Assembly (NCBI RefSeq): GCF_029227915.1
Contig: NC_079881.1
Location: forward strand, 23,413,501 to 23,477,500
From: Hydractinia symbiolongicarpus
Lineage: Eukaryota; Cnidaria; Hydrozoa; Anthoathecata; Hydractiniidae
Direction of reading: 5' to 3'
DNA: 64,000 bases
Shown here: positions 1 to 10,504 of the stretch, piece by piece
How the letters are laid out: each line of letters begins with the position of its first letter
Position numbering within the stretch: position 1 is the stretch's first letter
Translations under genes and position numbers: made by a program
The notes under the pieces: generated by a model
Told to the model about the DNA's origin: nothing
The model's input: only the letters and a program-made list of their open reading frames with translations
The model's database searches: none

Positions 1-738
1 TATTGGGATATTACTAGGTTGCATGGCTTTTAACAGTGAAACGATTGACTGTGGGACTTAATTGAACTGATTTTTGACTTTGTCCTTAGAAATGTGATAA
101 GTGAGCCAGTTTGACTACAAGAAATAACATTCTTATTAATGTGACATGATTGCTGGAACTCAGCGATTACACTGGGCGCTGTGCTAGCGTTTTCTTTGAA
201 AATTAAGATAAATAAGTCTTTTTTTACTTTGCGACCAATCCTAGCCGTTAGTTCGCGCTGAAGAAATAGGAACAATTTCAGAGACTACATTTCATTGACT
301 TTCTGGCGGTTTTAATCCGTTTGAGTTACAACAGTTGCGTCCCATATTCGTACCAACATGTATTTAGCGATAGTATTCGGATATTACTAGGTTGCATCGC
401 TTTTAACAGTGAAACGATTGACTCTGGGACTTAATTGAACTGATTATGGACTTTGACCTTATAAATGTTATAAGTGAGACAATTGGACTCCCAGAAATAA
501 CATTCTTCTTAACTTGACATGATTGTGGGAACTCAGCGATTACACTGGGCGCTGTGGTAGCGTTTTATTTAAAAATTAAGATAAATAAGTCTTTTTTTAC
601 TGCGGGACCAATCCTAGCCGTTAGTTCGCGCTAAAGAAATAGGAACAGTTCCAAAGACTACATTTTATTGACTTTCTAGCGGTATAAATCCGTTTGAGTT
701 ACAACGGTTGCGTCACATATTCGTACCAACATGTATTT

Positions 739-906
739 AGCGATAGTTTTCGGATATTACTAGGTTGCATCGCTTTTAACAGTGAAACGATTGACTGTGG
801 GACTTAATTGAACTGATTTTGGACTTTGACCTTATAAATGTGATAAATGAGGCAGTTTGACTACAAGAAGTACATTCTTCTTAATTTAACATGATTGCTG
901 GAACTC
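739..906 (+). repeat. First half-monomer (168 bp), internal repeat
   Basis: The segment from one AGCGAT (739) to the next (907) carries this ordered set of words: AGCGAT, GGTTGCATCGCTTTTAACA, ACTGTGGGAC, GAGGCAGTTTG, AGTACATTCTTCTTAA, ACATG. The second half (907–1110) carries matching words in the same order. The offset between matching words drifts from about 160 to 178 bp, so several indels separate the halves. I infer an ancient duplication inside the monomer; the similarity is weak and needs a statistical test. Confidence 0.55.
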
Positions 907-914
907 AGCGATTA
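892..914 (+). other. Potential hairpin, 9-bp stem, 5-nt loop
   Basis: TGATTGCTG (892–900) can pair with CAGCGATTA (906–914) around the loop GAACT. Seven pairs are Watson–Crick and two are G·T in single-stranded form. The same words are present in many A and B units, for example 147–169. A common alternative, GATTGTGGGAACTCAGCGATT, weakens the stem, as does GCTGGAATTCAGCG in part of clade B. Structure in vivo is not shown. Confidence 0.4.
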
Positions 915-920
915 CACTGG

Positions 921-935
921 GCGCTGTGGTAGCGC
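921..935. other. Inverted repeat GCGCT-GTGGT-AGCGC
   Basis: Five-base GC arms flank five bases, a few bases after the preceding potential hairpin. The arms are intact in many units (for example 4273–4287) but broken in others: GGACCCCGTGGTAGCGC, GGTCACTGTGGTAGCGC, GGCTCTGTGGTAGCGC. The right arm is kept better than the left. This is the most G+C-rich spot of an otherwise AT-rich unit. Confidence 0.4.
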
Positions 936-1060
936 TTCACTACAACATTAAGATAAATAAGTCATTTTTAACTGTGGCACCAATCGTAGCCGGTAGTTTG
1001 CGCTGAAGAAACAGAGACAGTTTCAAAAACTACATTTTATTGATTTTCTAACTTTGTCAA

Positions 1061-1110
1061 TCCGTTTGAGTTACAACGGTTGCGTCACATATTCGTACCA
1101 ACATGTATTT
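1061..1110 (+). other. Most conserved ~50-bp block of the monomer
   Basis: The block reads TCCGTTTGAGTTACAACGG then TTGCGTCACATATTCGTACC and ends ACATGTATTT. It is recognisable in essentially every unit of both clades, while flanking parts of the monomer differ freely. Recurrent variants are few: ACAACAGTTGCGTCCC in one subtype, GAGCTACAAC in another, GGTTCTGTCAC in some B units, and CGTACC, CATACC or TGTACC near the end. Uneven conservation along a satellite unit can mark a protein-binding site, as with the CENP-B box of alpha satellite, but this block does not match the CENP-B box. Function is unproven. Confidence 0.6.
1074..1082. other. CAAC-G-GTTG palindrome in the conserved block
   Basis: Four-base arms CAAC and GTTG flank a single central base. 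In the variant subtype with ACAACAGTTGCGTCCC (for example 328–345, 2191–2208, 16,402–16,419) the centre becomes A while both arms are kept. A minority of B units break it (GGTTCTGTC, CGCTTGCG). A short odd-length palindrome is weak evidence alone; its interest is the position inside the conserved block. Confidence 0.45.
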
Positions 1111-1863
1111 AGCGATAGTTTTCAGATATTACTAGGTTGTATCGCTTTTAACAGTGAAACGATTGACTCTGGGACTTAATTGAACTAATTTTTGACTTTG
1201 GCCTTATAAATGTGATAAGTGAGACAGTTTGACAACAAGAAATAACAATCTTCTTAACTTGACATGATTGTGGGAACTCAGCGATTACACTGGACCCCGT
1301 GGTAGCGCTCCATTTAAAAATTTAGATTAATAAGTCATTTTTACTGCAGGACCAATCCTAGCCGTTAATTCGCGCAGAAGAAATAGGAACAGTTCCAAAG
1401 ACTACATTTCATTGACATTCTAGCGGTATAAGTCCGTTTGAGTTACAACGGTTGCGTCACATATTCGTACCAACATGTACTTAGCGATAGTATTCGGATA
1501 TTACTAGGTTGCATCGCCTTTAACAGTGAAACGATTGACTGTGGGACTTAATTGAACTGATTTTTGACTTTGACCTTATAAATGTGATAAATGATGCAGT
1601 TTAACTACAAGAAGTAACATGCTTCTTAATTTGACATGATTGCTGGAACTCAGCGATTACACTGAGCGCTGTGGTAGTGTTTTATTAAAGAATTAAGATA
1701 AATAAGCCATTTTTAACTGTGGCACCAATCCTAGCCGGTATTTCGCGCTGAAGGAATAGAGACAGTTTCAAAACCTACATTTCATTGATTTTCTAACCTT
1801 GTCAGTCCGTTTGAGCTACAACGGTTGCGTCACATATTCGTAGCAACATGTATTTAGCGATCG

Positions 1864-3049
1864 TATTGGGATATTACTAGGTTGCATGGCTTTTAACAGT
1901 GAAACGATTGACTGTGGGACTTAATTGAACTGATTTTTGACTTTGTCCTTAGAAATGTGATAAGTGAGCCAGTTTGACTACAAGAAATAACATTCTTATT
2001 AATGTGACATGATTGCTGGAACTCAGCGATTACACTGGGCGCTGTGCTAGCGTTTTCTTTGAAAATTAAGATAAATAAGTCTTTTTTTACTTTGCGACCA
2101 ATCCTAGCCGTTAGTTCGCTCTGAAGAAATAGGAACAATTTCAGAGACTACATTTCATTGACTTTCTGGCGGTTTTAATCCGTTTGAGTTACAACAGTTG
2201 CGTCCCATATTCGTACCAACATGTATTTAGCGATAGTATTCGGATATTACTAGGTTGCATCGCTTTTAACAGTGAAACGATTGACTCTGGGACTTAATTG
2301 AACTGATTATGGACTTTGACCTTATAAATGTTATAAGTGAGATAATTGGACTCCCAGAAATAACATTCTTCTTAACTTGACATGATTGTGGGAACTCAGC
2401 GATTACACTGGGCGCTGTGGTAGCGTTTTATTTAAAAATTAAGATAAATAAGTCTTTTTTTACTGCGGGACCAATCCTAGCCGTTAGTTCGCGCTAAAGA
2501 AATAGGAACAGTTCCAAAGACTACATTTTATTGACTTTCTAGCGGTATAAATCCGTTTGAGTTACAACGGTTGCGTCACATATTCGTACCAACATGTATT
2601 TAGCGATAGTTTTCGGATATTACTAGGTTGCATCGCTTTTAACAGTGAAACGATTGACTGTGGGACTTAATTGAACTGATTTTGGACTTTGACCTTATAA
2701 ATGTGATAAATGAGGCAGTTTGACTACAAGAAGTACATTCTTCTTAATTTAACATGATTGCTGGAACTCAGCGATTACACTGGGCGCTGTGGTAGCGCTT
2801 CACTACAACATTAAGATAAATAAGTCATTTTTAACTGTGGCACCAATCGTAGCCGGTAGTTTGCGCTGAAGAAACAGAGACAGTTTCAAAAACTACATTT
2901 TATTGATTTTCTAACTTTGTCAATCCGTTTGAGTTACAACGGTTGCGTCACATATTCGTACCAACATGTATTTAGCGATAGTTTTCAGATATTACTAGGT
3001 TGTATCGCTTTTAACAGTGAAACGATTGACTCTGGGACTTAATTGAACT
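1864..3049 (+). repeat. Duplicated block, copy 2 (pair at 1,863 bp)
   Basis: This is the partner of 1–1186. It shares private variants such as GGTTGCATGGC at the first unit and GGTTGTATCGC at the fourth. Beyond 3049 it continues into the TTATGAGTGAG subtype, whereas copy 1 continues into a unit with GGCCTTATAAATGTG; the divergence falls within a monomer, so at least one of the two units is a recombinant. Confidence 0.88.
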
Positions 3050-4852
3050 GATTTTGGACTTTGACCTTATAAATGTTATGAGTGAGACAATTGGACTCCA
3101 ATAAATAACATTCTTCTTAACTTGACATGATTGTGGGAACTCAGCGATTACACTGGACCCCGTGGTAGCGCTTCATTTAAAAATTTAGATAAATAAGTCT
3201 TTCTTACTGTGGCACTAATCCTAGCCGTTAGCGCGCGCTGAAGATATAGAGACAGTTTCAAAAAATCCATTTAATTGACTTTTCAACAGTGTCAATCCGT
3301 TTGAGTTACAACGGTTGCGTCACATATTCGTACCAACATGTATTTAGTCATTTTCTTCCGATATTACTAGGTTGCATCGCTTTTAACAGTGAAACGATTG
3401 ACTGTGGGACTTAATTGAACTGATTTTGAACTGTGACCTTATAAATGTTATAAGTGAGACAATTGGACTCCAAGAAATAACATTCTTCTTAACTTGACAT
3501 GATTGTGGGAACTCAGCGGTTACACTGGACCCCGTGATAGCGCTCCCTTTAGAAATGTAGATAAATAAGTCATTTTTACTATGGGACCAATCAGAGCCTT
3601 TAGTTCGCGCTGAAGAAATAGGAACAGTTCCAAAGACTACATTTCATTGACATTCTAGCGGTATAAATCCGTTTGAGATACAACGGTTGCGTCACATATT
3701 CGTACCAACATGTATTTAGCGATAATATTCGGATATAACTAGGTTGCATCGCTGTTAACAGTGAAACGATTGACTGTGGGACTTAATTGAACTGATTTTA
3801 GACTTTGTCTTTATAAATGTGATAAATGAGGCAGTTTGACTACAAGAACTAACATTCTTCTTAATTTGACATGATTGCTGGAACTCAGTGATTACAATGG
3901 GCGCTGTGGTAGCGCTTTATTTAAAAATTAAGATAAATAAGTTATTTTTTACTGTGGGACCAATCCTAGCCGTTAGTTCGCGCTGAAGAAATAGAAACAG
4001 TTCCAAAGACTACATTTTATTGACTTTCTAGCGGTATAAATCCGTTTGAGTTACAACGGTTGCGTCACATATTCGTACCAACATGTATTTAGCGATAGTT
4101 TTCGGATATTACTAGGTTGCATCGCTTTTAACAGTGAAACGATTGACTGTGGGACTTAATTGAACTGATTTTGGACTTTGACCTTATAAATGTGATAAAT
4201 GAGGCAGTTTGACTACAAGAAGTACATTCTTCTTAATTTAACATGATTGCTGGAACTCAGCGATTACACTGGGCGCTGTGGTAGCGCTTCACTACAACAT
4301 TAAGATAAATAAGTCATTTTTAACTGTGGCACCAATCGTAGCCGGTAGTTTGCGCTGAAGAAACAGAGACAGTTTCAAAAACTACATTTTATTGATTTTC
4401 TAACTTTGTCAATCCGTTTGAGTTACAACGGTTGCGTCACATATTCGTACCAACATGTATTTAGCGATAGTTTTCAGATATTACTAGGTTGCATCGCTTT
4501 TAACAGTGAAACGATTGACTCTGGGACTTAATTGAACTGATTTTGGACTTTGACCTTATAAATGTTATGAGTGAGACAATTGGACTCCAATAAACAACAT
4601 TCTTCTTAACTTGACATGATTGTGGGAACTCAGCGATTACACTGGACCCCGTGGTTGCGCTTCATTTAAAAATTTAGATAAATAAGTCATTCTTACTGTG
4701 GCACTAATCCTAGCCGTTAGCGCGCGCTGAAGATATAGAGACAGTTTCAAAAAATCCATTTAATTGACTTTTCAACAGTGTCAATCCGTTTGAGTTACAA
4801 CGGTTGCGTCACATATTCGTACCAACATGTATTTAGCGATCGTATTGGGATA
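2620..4852 (+). repeat. Six-unit block in order c-d-e-f-c-d
   Basis: Unit starts are 2620, 2992, 3364, 3736, 4109 and 4481. Units 1–2 reappear as units 5–6 (offset 1,489 bp, four monomers). The pair at 3364 and 3736 is distinctive: CCCGTGATAGCGCTCCC and ATCAGAGCC in the first, CGGATATAACTAGG, GCTGTTAAC and TACAATGGGCGC in the second. It recurs at 22,423–23,167 and 24,658–25,402, and in milder form near 29,938–30,682, so this order was copied over roughly 20 kb. Confidence 0.82.
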
Positions 4853-7153
4853 TTACTAGGTTGCATCGTTTTTAAAAGTGAAACGATTGACTGTGGGACT
4901 TAATTGAACTGATTTTGGACTTTGACCTTATAAATGTGATAAATGAGGCAGTTTAACTACAAGAAGTAACATGCTTCTTAATTTGACATGATTGCTGGAA
5001 CTCAGCGATTACACTGAGCGCTGTGGTAGCGTTTTATTAAAGAATTAAGATAAATAAGTCATTTTTAACTGTGGCACCAATCCTAGCCGGTAGTTCGCGC
5101 TGAAGGAATAGAGACAGTTTCGAAAACTACATTTCATTGATTTTCTAACCTTGTCAGTCCGTTTGAGCTACAACGGTTGCGTCACATATTCGTACCAACA
5201 TGTTTTTAGCGATCGTATTGGGATATTACTAGGTTGCATCGCTTTTAACAGTGAAACGATTGACTGTGGGACTTAATTGAATTGATTTTTGACTTTGACC
5301 TTATAAATGTGATAAGTGAGCCAGTTTGACTACAAGAAATAACATTCTTATTAATGTGACATGATTGCTGGAACTCAGCGATTACACTTGGCGCTGTGCT
5401 AGCGTTTTCTTTGAAAATTAAGATAAATAAGTCTTTTTTTACTGTGCGACCAATCCTAGCCGTTAGTTCGCGCTGAAGAAATAGGAACAATTTCAGAGAC
5501 TACATTTCATTGACTTTCTGGCGGTTTCAATCCGTTTTAGTTACAACAGTTGCGTCCCATATTCGTACCAACATGTATTTAGCGATAGTATTCGGATATT
5601 ACTAGGTTGCATCGCTTTTAACAGTAAAACGATTGACTCTGGGACTTAATTGAACTGATTATGGACTTTGACCTTATAAATGTTATAAGTGAGACAATTG
5701 GACTCCCAGAAATAACATTCTTCTTAACTTGACATGATTGTGGGAACTCAGCGATTACACTGGGCGCTGTGGTAGCGTTTTATTTAAAAATTAAGATAAA
5801 TAAGTCTTTTTTTACTGCGGGATCAATCCTAGCCGTTAGTTCGCGCTGAAGAAATAGGAACAGTTCCAAAGACTACATTTTATTGACTTTCTAGCGGTAT
5901 AAATCCGTTTGAGTTACAACGGTTGCGTCACATATTCGTACCAACATGTATTTAGCGATAGTTTTCGGATATTACTAGGTTGCATCGCTTTTAACAGTGA
6001 AACGATTGACTGTGGGACTTAATTGAACTGATTTTGGACTTTGACCTTATAAATGTGATAAATGAGGCAGTTTGACTACAAGAAGTATATTCTTCTTAAT
6101 TTAACATGATTGCTGGAACTCAGCGATTACACTGGGCGCTGTGGTAGCGCTTCACTACAACATTAAGATAAATAAGTCATTTTTAACTGTGGCACCAATC
6201 GTAGCCGGTAGTTTGCGCTGAAGAAACAGAGACAGTTTCAAAAACTACATTTTATTGATTTTCTAACTTTGTCAATCCGTTTGAGTTACAACGGTTGCGT
6301 CACATATTCGTACCAACATGTATTTAGCGATAGTTTTCAGATATTACTAGGTTGCATCGCTTTTAACAGTGAAACGATTGACTCTGGGACTTAATTGAAC
6401 TGATTTTGGACTTTGACCTTATAAATGTTATGAGTGAGACAATTGGACTCCAATAAATAACATTCTTCTTAACTTGACATGATTGTGGGAACTCTGCGAT
6501 TACACTGGACCCCGTGGTAGCGCTTCATTAAAAAATTTAGATAAATAAGTCATTCTTACTGTGGCACTAATCCTAGCCGTTAGCGCGCGCTGAAGATATA
6601 GAGACAGTTTCAAAGAATCCATTTAATTGACTTTCTGGCGGTTTCAATCCGTTTGAGTTACAACAGTTGCGTCCCATATTCGTACCAACATGTATTTAGT
6701 CATTTTCTTCCGATATTACTAGGTTGCATCGTTTTTAACAGTGAAACGATTGACTGTGGGACTTAATTGAACTGATTTTGAACTGTGACCTTATAAATGT
6801 TATAAGTGAGACAATTGGACTCCAAGAAATAACATTCTTCTTCTTGACTTTGACCTTATAAATGTGATAAGTGAGCCAGTTTGACTATAAGAAATAACAT
6901 TCTTATTAATGTGACATGATTGCTGGAACTCAGCGATTACACTGGGCGCTGTGCTAGCGTGTTCTTTGAAAATTAAGATAAATAAGTCTTTTTTTACTGT
7001 ACGACCAATCCTAGCCGTTAGTTCGCGCTGAAGAAATAGGAACAATTTCAAAGACTACATTTCATTGACTTTCTGGCGGTTTCAATCCGTTTGAGTTACA
7101 ACAGTTGCGTCCCATATTCGTACCAACATGTATTTAGCGATAGTATTCGGATA
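4853..7153 (+). repeat. Block homologous to 25,403–27,703
   Basis: Units start at 4853, 5226, 5599, 5972, 6344 and 6716. Linked private variants tie this block to 25,403–27,703: TTTTTAAAAGTGAAACG in the first unit, TTAATTGAATTGA in the second, GGAACTCTGCGATTAC in the fifth, and the same 65-bp internal duplication in the last. The partner lacks the counterpart of the unit at 5599 but has another (26,893) further on. Total length is nearly unchanged although the unit order differs. Confidence 0.82.
6716..7153 (+). repeat. 438-bp long monomer with 65-bp internal duplication
   Basis: The segment from GACCTTATAAATG at 6787 to the AACATTCTT word is repeated from 6852, a shift of 65 bp. The first copy is of the TTATAAGTGAGACAATTGG type and the second of the GTGATAAGTGAGCCAGTTTG type, so two different monomers were joined out of register rather than one being simply duplicated. 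The joint reads CTTCTTCTTGACTTTGACC, with short shared words on both sides. Confidence 0.9.
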
Positions 7154-8643
7154 TTACTAGGTTGCATCCCTTTTAACAGTGAAACGTTTGACTGTGGGAC
7201 TTACTTGAACTGACTTTGGACTATGACCTTATAAATGTGATAAGTGAGCCAGTTTGACTACAAGAAATAACATTCTTATTAATCTGACATGATTGCTGAA
7301 ACTCAGCGATTACTGTGGGCGCTGTGCTAGCGTTTTCTTTAAAAATTAAGATAAATAAGTCTTTTTTTACTGTGGGACCAATCCTAGCTGTTAGTTCGCG
7401 CTGAAGAAATAGAGACAGTTTCAAAAACTATATTTCATTGACTGTCTAACGGCGTCAATTCGTTTGATTTACAACGGTTGCGTCACATATTCGTACCAAC
7501 ATGTATTTAGTGATTTTCTTCTGATATTACTAGGTTGCATCGCTTTTAACAGTGAAACGACTGACTCTGGGACTTAATTGAACTGATTATGGACTTTGAC
7601 CTTATAAATGTTATAAGTGAGACAATTGGACTCCAAGAAATGACATTCTTCTTAACTTGACATAATTGTGGGAACTCAGCGATTACACTGGGCGCTGTGG
7701 TAGCGTTTTATTTAAAAATTAAGATAAATAAGTTTTTTTTACTGTGGGACTAATCCTAGCCGTTAGTTCGCGCTGAAGAAATAGGAACAGTTTCAAAGCC
7801 TACACTTTATTGACTTTCTAGCGGTAAAAATCCGTTTGAGTTACAACGGTTGCGTCCCATATTCTTACCAACATGTATTTAGCGTTAGTTTTCGGATATT
7901 ACTAGGTTGCATCGCTTTTAACAGTAAAACGATTGACTGTGGGACTTAATTGAACTGATTTTGAACTGTGACCTTATAAATGTTATAAGTGAGACAATTG
8001 GACTCCCAGAAATAACATTCTTCTTAACTTGACATGATTGTGGGAACTCAGCGATTACACTGGGCGCTGTGGTAGCGCTTTATTACAAAATTAAGATAAA
8101 TAAGTCATTTTTAACTGTGGCACCAATCCTAGCCTGTAGTTCGCGCTGAAGAAATAGAGACAGTTTCAAAAATTCCATTTAATTGACTTTTCAACAGTGT
8201 CAATCCGTTTGAGTTACAACGGTTGCGTCACATATTCGTACCAACATCTATTTAGCGATAGTATTCGGATATTACTAGGTTGCGTCGCTTTTAACAGTGA
8301 AACGTTTGACTGTGGGACTTAATTGAACTGACTTTGGACTTTGACCTTATAAATGTGATAAATGAGGCAGTTTGACTACAAGAAGTAACATTCTCCTTAA
8401 CTTGACATGATTGTGGGAACTCAGCCATTACACTTGGCCCCGTAGTAGCGCTTCATTTAAAAGTTTAGATAAATAAGTCATTCTTACTGTGGGACCAATC
8501 CTAGCCGTTAGCGCGCGCTGAAGAAATAGAGACAGTTTCAAAAACTACATTTTATTGATTTTCTAGCGGTATAAATCCGTTTGAGTTACAACGGTTGCGT
8601 CACATATTCGTACCAACATGTATTTAGCGATAGTTTTCGGATA
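7154..8643 (+). repeat. Four clade A units, mixed subtypes
   Basis: Units start at 7154, 7527, 7899 and 8272. The first (GCATCCCTTTTAAC, AACGTTTGAC, CAGCGATTACTGTGG) matches units at 30,683, 32,919 and 38,877. The second (GACTCTGGG with GATTATGG) resembles 31,056, 35,154, 39,250 and 51,178. The third resembles the GCGTTAGTTTTCGG units at 34,037 and 39,623. This four-unit set is therefore scattered later in the array and not kept as one block. No gene is present. Confidence 0.8.
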
Positions 8644-10159
8644 TTACTAGGTTGCATCGCTTTTAACAGTGAAACGATTGACTGTGGGACTTAATTGAAC
8701 TGATTTTGGACTGTAACCTTTTAAATGTGAAAGTGAGGCAATTGTACTTCAAGAAATAACATTCTTTTTACATTGACATGATTGTCGAAACTCAGCGATT
8801 ACACTGGGCGCTGTGCTAGCGATTCATTTAAAAATTAAGATAAAAAATTCAGTTTTTACTGTGGGACCAATCCTAGCAGTTAGCTCGTGCTGAAGAAATA
8901 GAGACAGTTTCAAAAACTACATTTCATTTACTTTCTAACGGTGTCAGTCCGTTTAAGTTACAACGGTTCTGTCACATATTCGTACCAACATGTATTTAGT
9001 GATTTTCTTGCGATATTACTTAGTTGTATCGCTTTTAACAGTGAAACGATTGACTGTGGGACTTAATTGAACTAACTTTGGACTGTGACCTGATAAATGT
9101 AATAAATGAGACAATTGGTCTCCAAGAAATAACATTCTTCTTAACTTGTGACGATTGTGGGAACTCAGCGATTACACTAGACCCCGTGGTAGCGCTCCAT
9201 TTAAAAATTTAGATAAATAAGTCATTTTTACTGTGGCACCCATCCTACCCTTTAGTTCGCGCTGAAGAAATAGGAACAGTTCCAAAGACTACATTTCATT
9301 GACTTTCTATCGGTATAAATCCGTTTAAGTTACAACGGTGGCGTCACATATTCGTACCAACATGTATTTAGCGATAGTATTCGGATATTACTAGGTTGCA
9401 TGGCTTTTAACAGTGAAACGATTGACTGTGGGACTTAATTGAACTGATTTTGGACTTTTACCTTATAAATGTGATAAATGAGGCAGTTTGACTACAAGAA
9501 GTAACATTCTTCTTAATTTGACATGATTGCTGGAACTCAGCGATTACACTGGGCGCTGTGGTAGCGCTTTATTACAAAATTAAGATAAATAAGTCATTTT
9601 TAACTGTGGCACTAATCCTAGCCGGTAGTTCGCGCTGAAGAAATAGAGACAGTTTCAAAAAGTCCATTTAATTGACTTTTCAACAGTGTCAATCCGTTTG
9701 AGTTACAACGGTTGCGTCACATATTCGTACCAACATGTATTTAGCGATAGTTTTCGGATATTACTAGGTTGCATCGCTTTTAACAGTGAAACGATTGACT
9801 GTGGGACTTAATTGAACTGATTTTGGACTTTGACCTTATAAATGTGATAAATGAGGCAGTTTGACTACAAGAAGTAACATTCTCCTTAACTTGACATGAT
9901 TGTGGGAACTCAGCGATTACACTGGACCCCGTGGTAGCGCTTCATTTAAAAATTTAGATAAATAAGTCATTCTTACTGTGGGACCAATCCTAGCCGTTAG
10001 CGCGCGCTGAAGAAATAGAGACAGTTTCAAAAACGACATTTTATTGATTTTCTAACTTTGGGAATCCGTTTGAGTTACAACGGTTGCGTCACATATTCGT
10101 ACCAACATGTATTTAGTGATTTTCTTCCGATATTACTAGGTTGCATCGCTTTTAACAGC
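8644..10159 (+). repeat. Duplicated block, copy 1 (pair at 1,861 bp)
   Basis: Units at 8644, 9016, 9388, 9761 and the start of 10,133 match 10,505 onward, one pentamer away. Shared private features include TTTTAAATGTGAAAGTGAG, TATTACTTAGTTGTATCGC and GCATAAATT-free CACCCATCC. The copies agree except for patches limited to the later part of single monomers, for example CCTACCCTTTAGTTCG here against CCTAGCCGTTAGCGCG in the partner. That pattern suggests short gene-conversion tracts after the duplication. Confidence 0.8.
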
Positions 10160-10504
10160 GAAACGATTGACTCTGGGACTTAATTGAACTGATTTTTGAC
10201 TTTGGCCTTATAAATGTGATAAGTGAGACAGTTTGACTACAAGAAATAACAATCTTCTTAACTTGACATGATTGTGGGAACTCAGCGATTACACTGGACC
10301 CCGTGGTAGCGCTCCATTTAAAAATTTAGATAAATAAGTCATTTTTACTGCGGGACCAATCCTAGCCGTTAGTTCGCGCAGAAGAAATAGGAACAGTTCC
10401 GAAGACTACATTTCATTGACATTCTAGCGGTATAAGTCCGTTTGAGTTACAACGGTTGCGTCACATATTCGCACCAACATGTATTTAGCGATATTTTTCC
10501 TCTA

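Larger units (their letters stand above)
907..1110 (+). repeat. Second half-monomer (204 bp), internal repeat
   Basis: This segment runs from the AGCGAT at 907 to the next one at 1111. Its words match the first half in order: AGCGAT, GGTAGCGCTTCACTACA, ACTGTGGCAC, GAGACAGTTTC, ACTACATTTTATTGA, ACATG. It is about 36 bp longer than the first half. The surplus falls around 1061–1100, within the most conserved part of the monomer. If the monomer is an old dimer, this half gained, or the other lost, that block. Confidence 0.5.
757..1128 (+). repeat. Representative monomer (unit 3) with landmarks
   Basis: This 372-bp unit serves as the reference for landmarks. In order it contains the start word (757), GTGAAACGATTGACTGTGG (782–800), a TATAAA-like CTTATAAATG (831–840), GAGGCAGTTTG (849–859), a potential hairpin (892–914), a small inverted repeat (921–935), ACTGTGGCACCAATC (971–985), GAGACAGTTTC (1014–1024) and the best-conserved stretch (1061–1110). 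The phase is arbitrary, set by where the first recognisable word fell. It belongs to the subtype with GCGCTTCACTACAACATT, also seen at 2620, 4109, 5972, 21,679, 23,914 and 26,149. Confidence 0.95.
1..1186 (+). repeat. Duplicated block, copy 1 (pair at 1,863 bp)
   Basis: This stretch matches 1864–3049 almost base for base. I noticed only two differences: GTTCGCGC against GTTCGCTC (near 252 and 2115) and GAGACAATT against GAGATAATT (near 478 and 2341). The offset equals five monomers. The pair diverges abruptly inside the unit starting at 1129, after TTAATTGAACT. The left edge lies outside the window. Confidence 0.9.

Noticed and set aside
30-275. Minus-strand 81-codon frame and its relatives in about 26 units as a gene family
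   Set aside because: It occurs only in some subtypes, is broken by stops, shifts or a 7-bp deletion in sister units, has no recognisable domain, and matches the satellite period exactly. It is copied with the repeat.
831-840. TATA box (CTTATAAATG) with CCAAT-like word (ACCAATCC) as a promoter
   Set aside because: Both words recur once per unit, but their spacing (about 145 bp with CCAAT downstream, or about 220 bp to the next TATA) is not promoter-like, and in AT-rich DNA such words are expected.
1065-1082. CENP-B box in the conserved block
   Set aside because: TTGAGTTACAACGGT aligned with the essential TTCG....A..CGGG positions matches only about five of nine fixed bases, so there is no real box.
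1079-1087. TTGCGTCA as a CRE or C/EBP–ATF-type site
   Set aside because: It matches the general shape of such sites, but one short word in a satellite of unknown species is not evidence of regulation.
6838-6860. Insertion element explaining the long 438-bp unit
   Set aside because: The extra 65 bp are satellite sequence of another subtype, so the cause is a misaligned joint and not an insertion.
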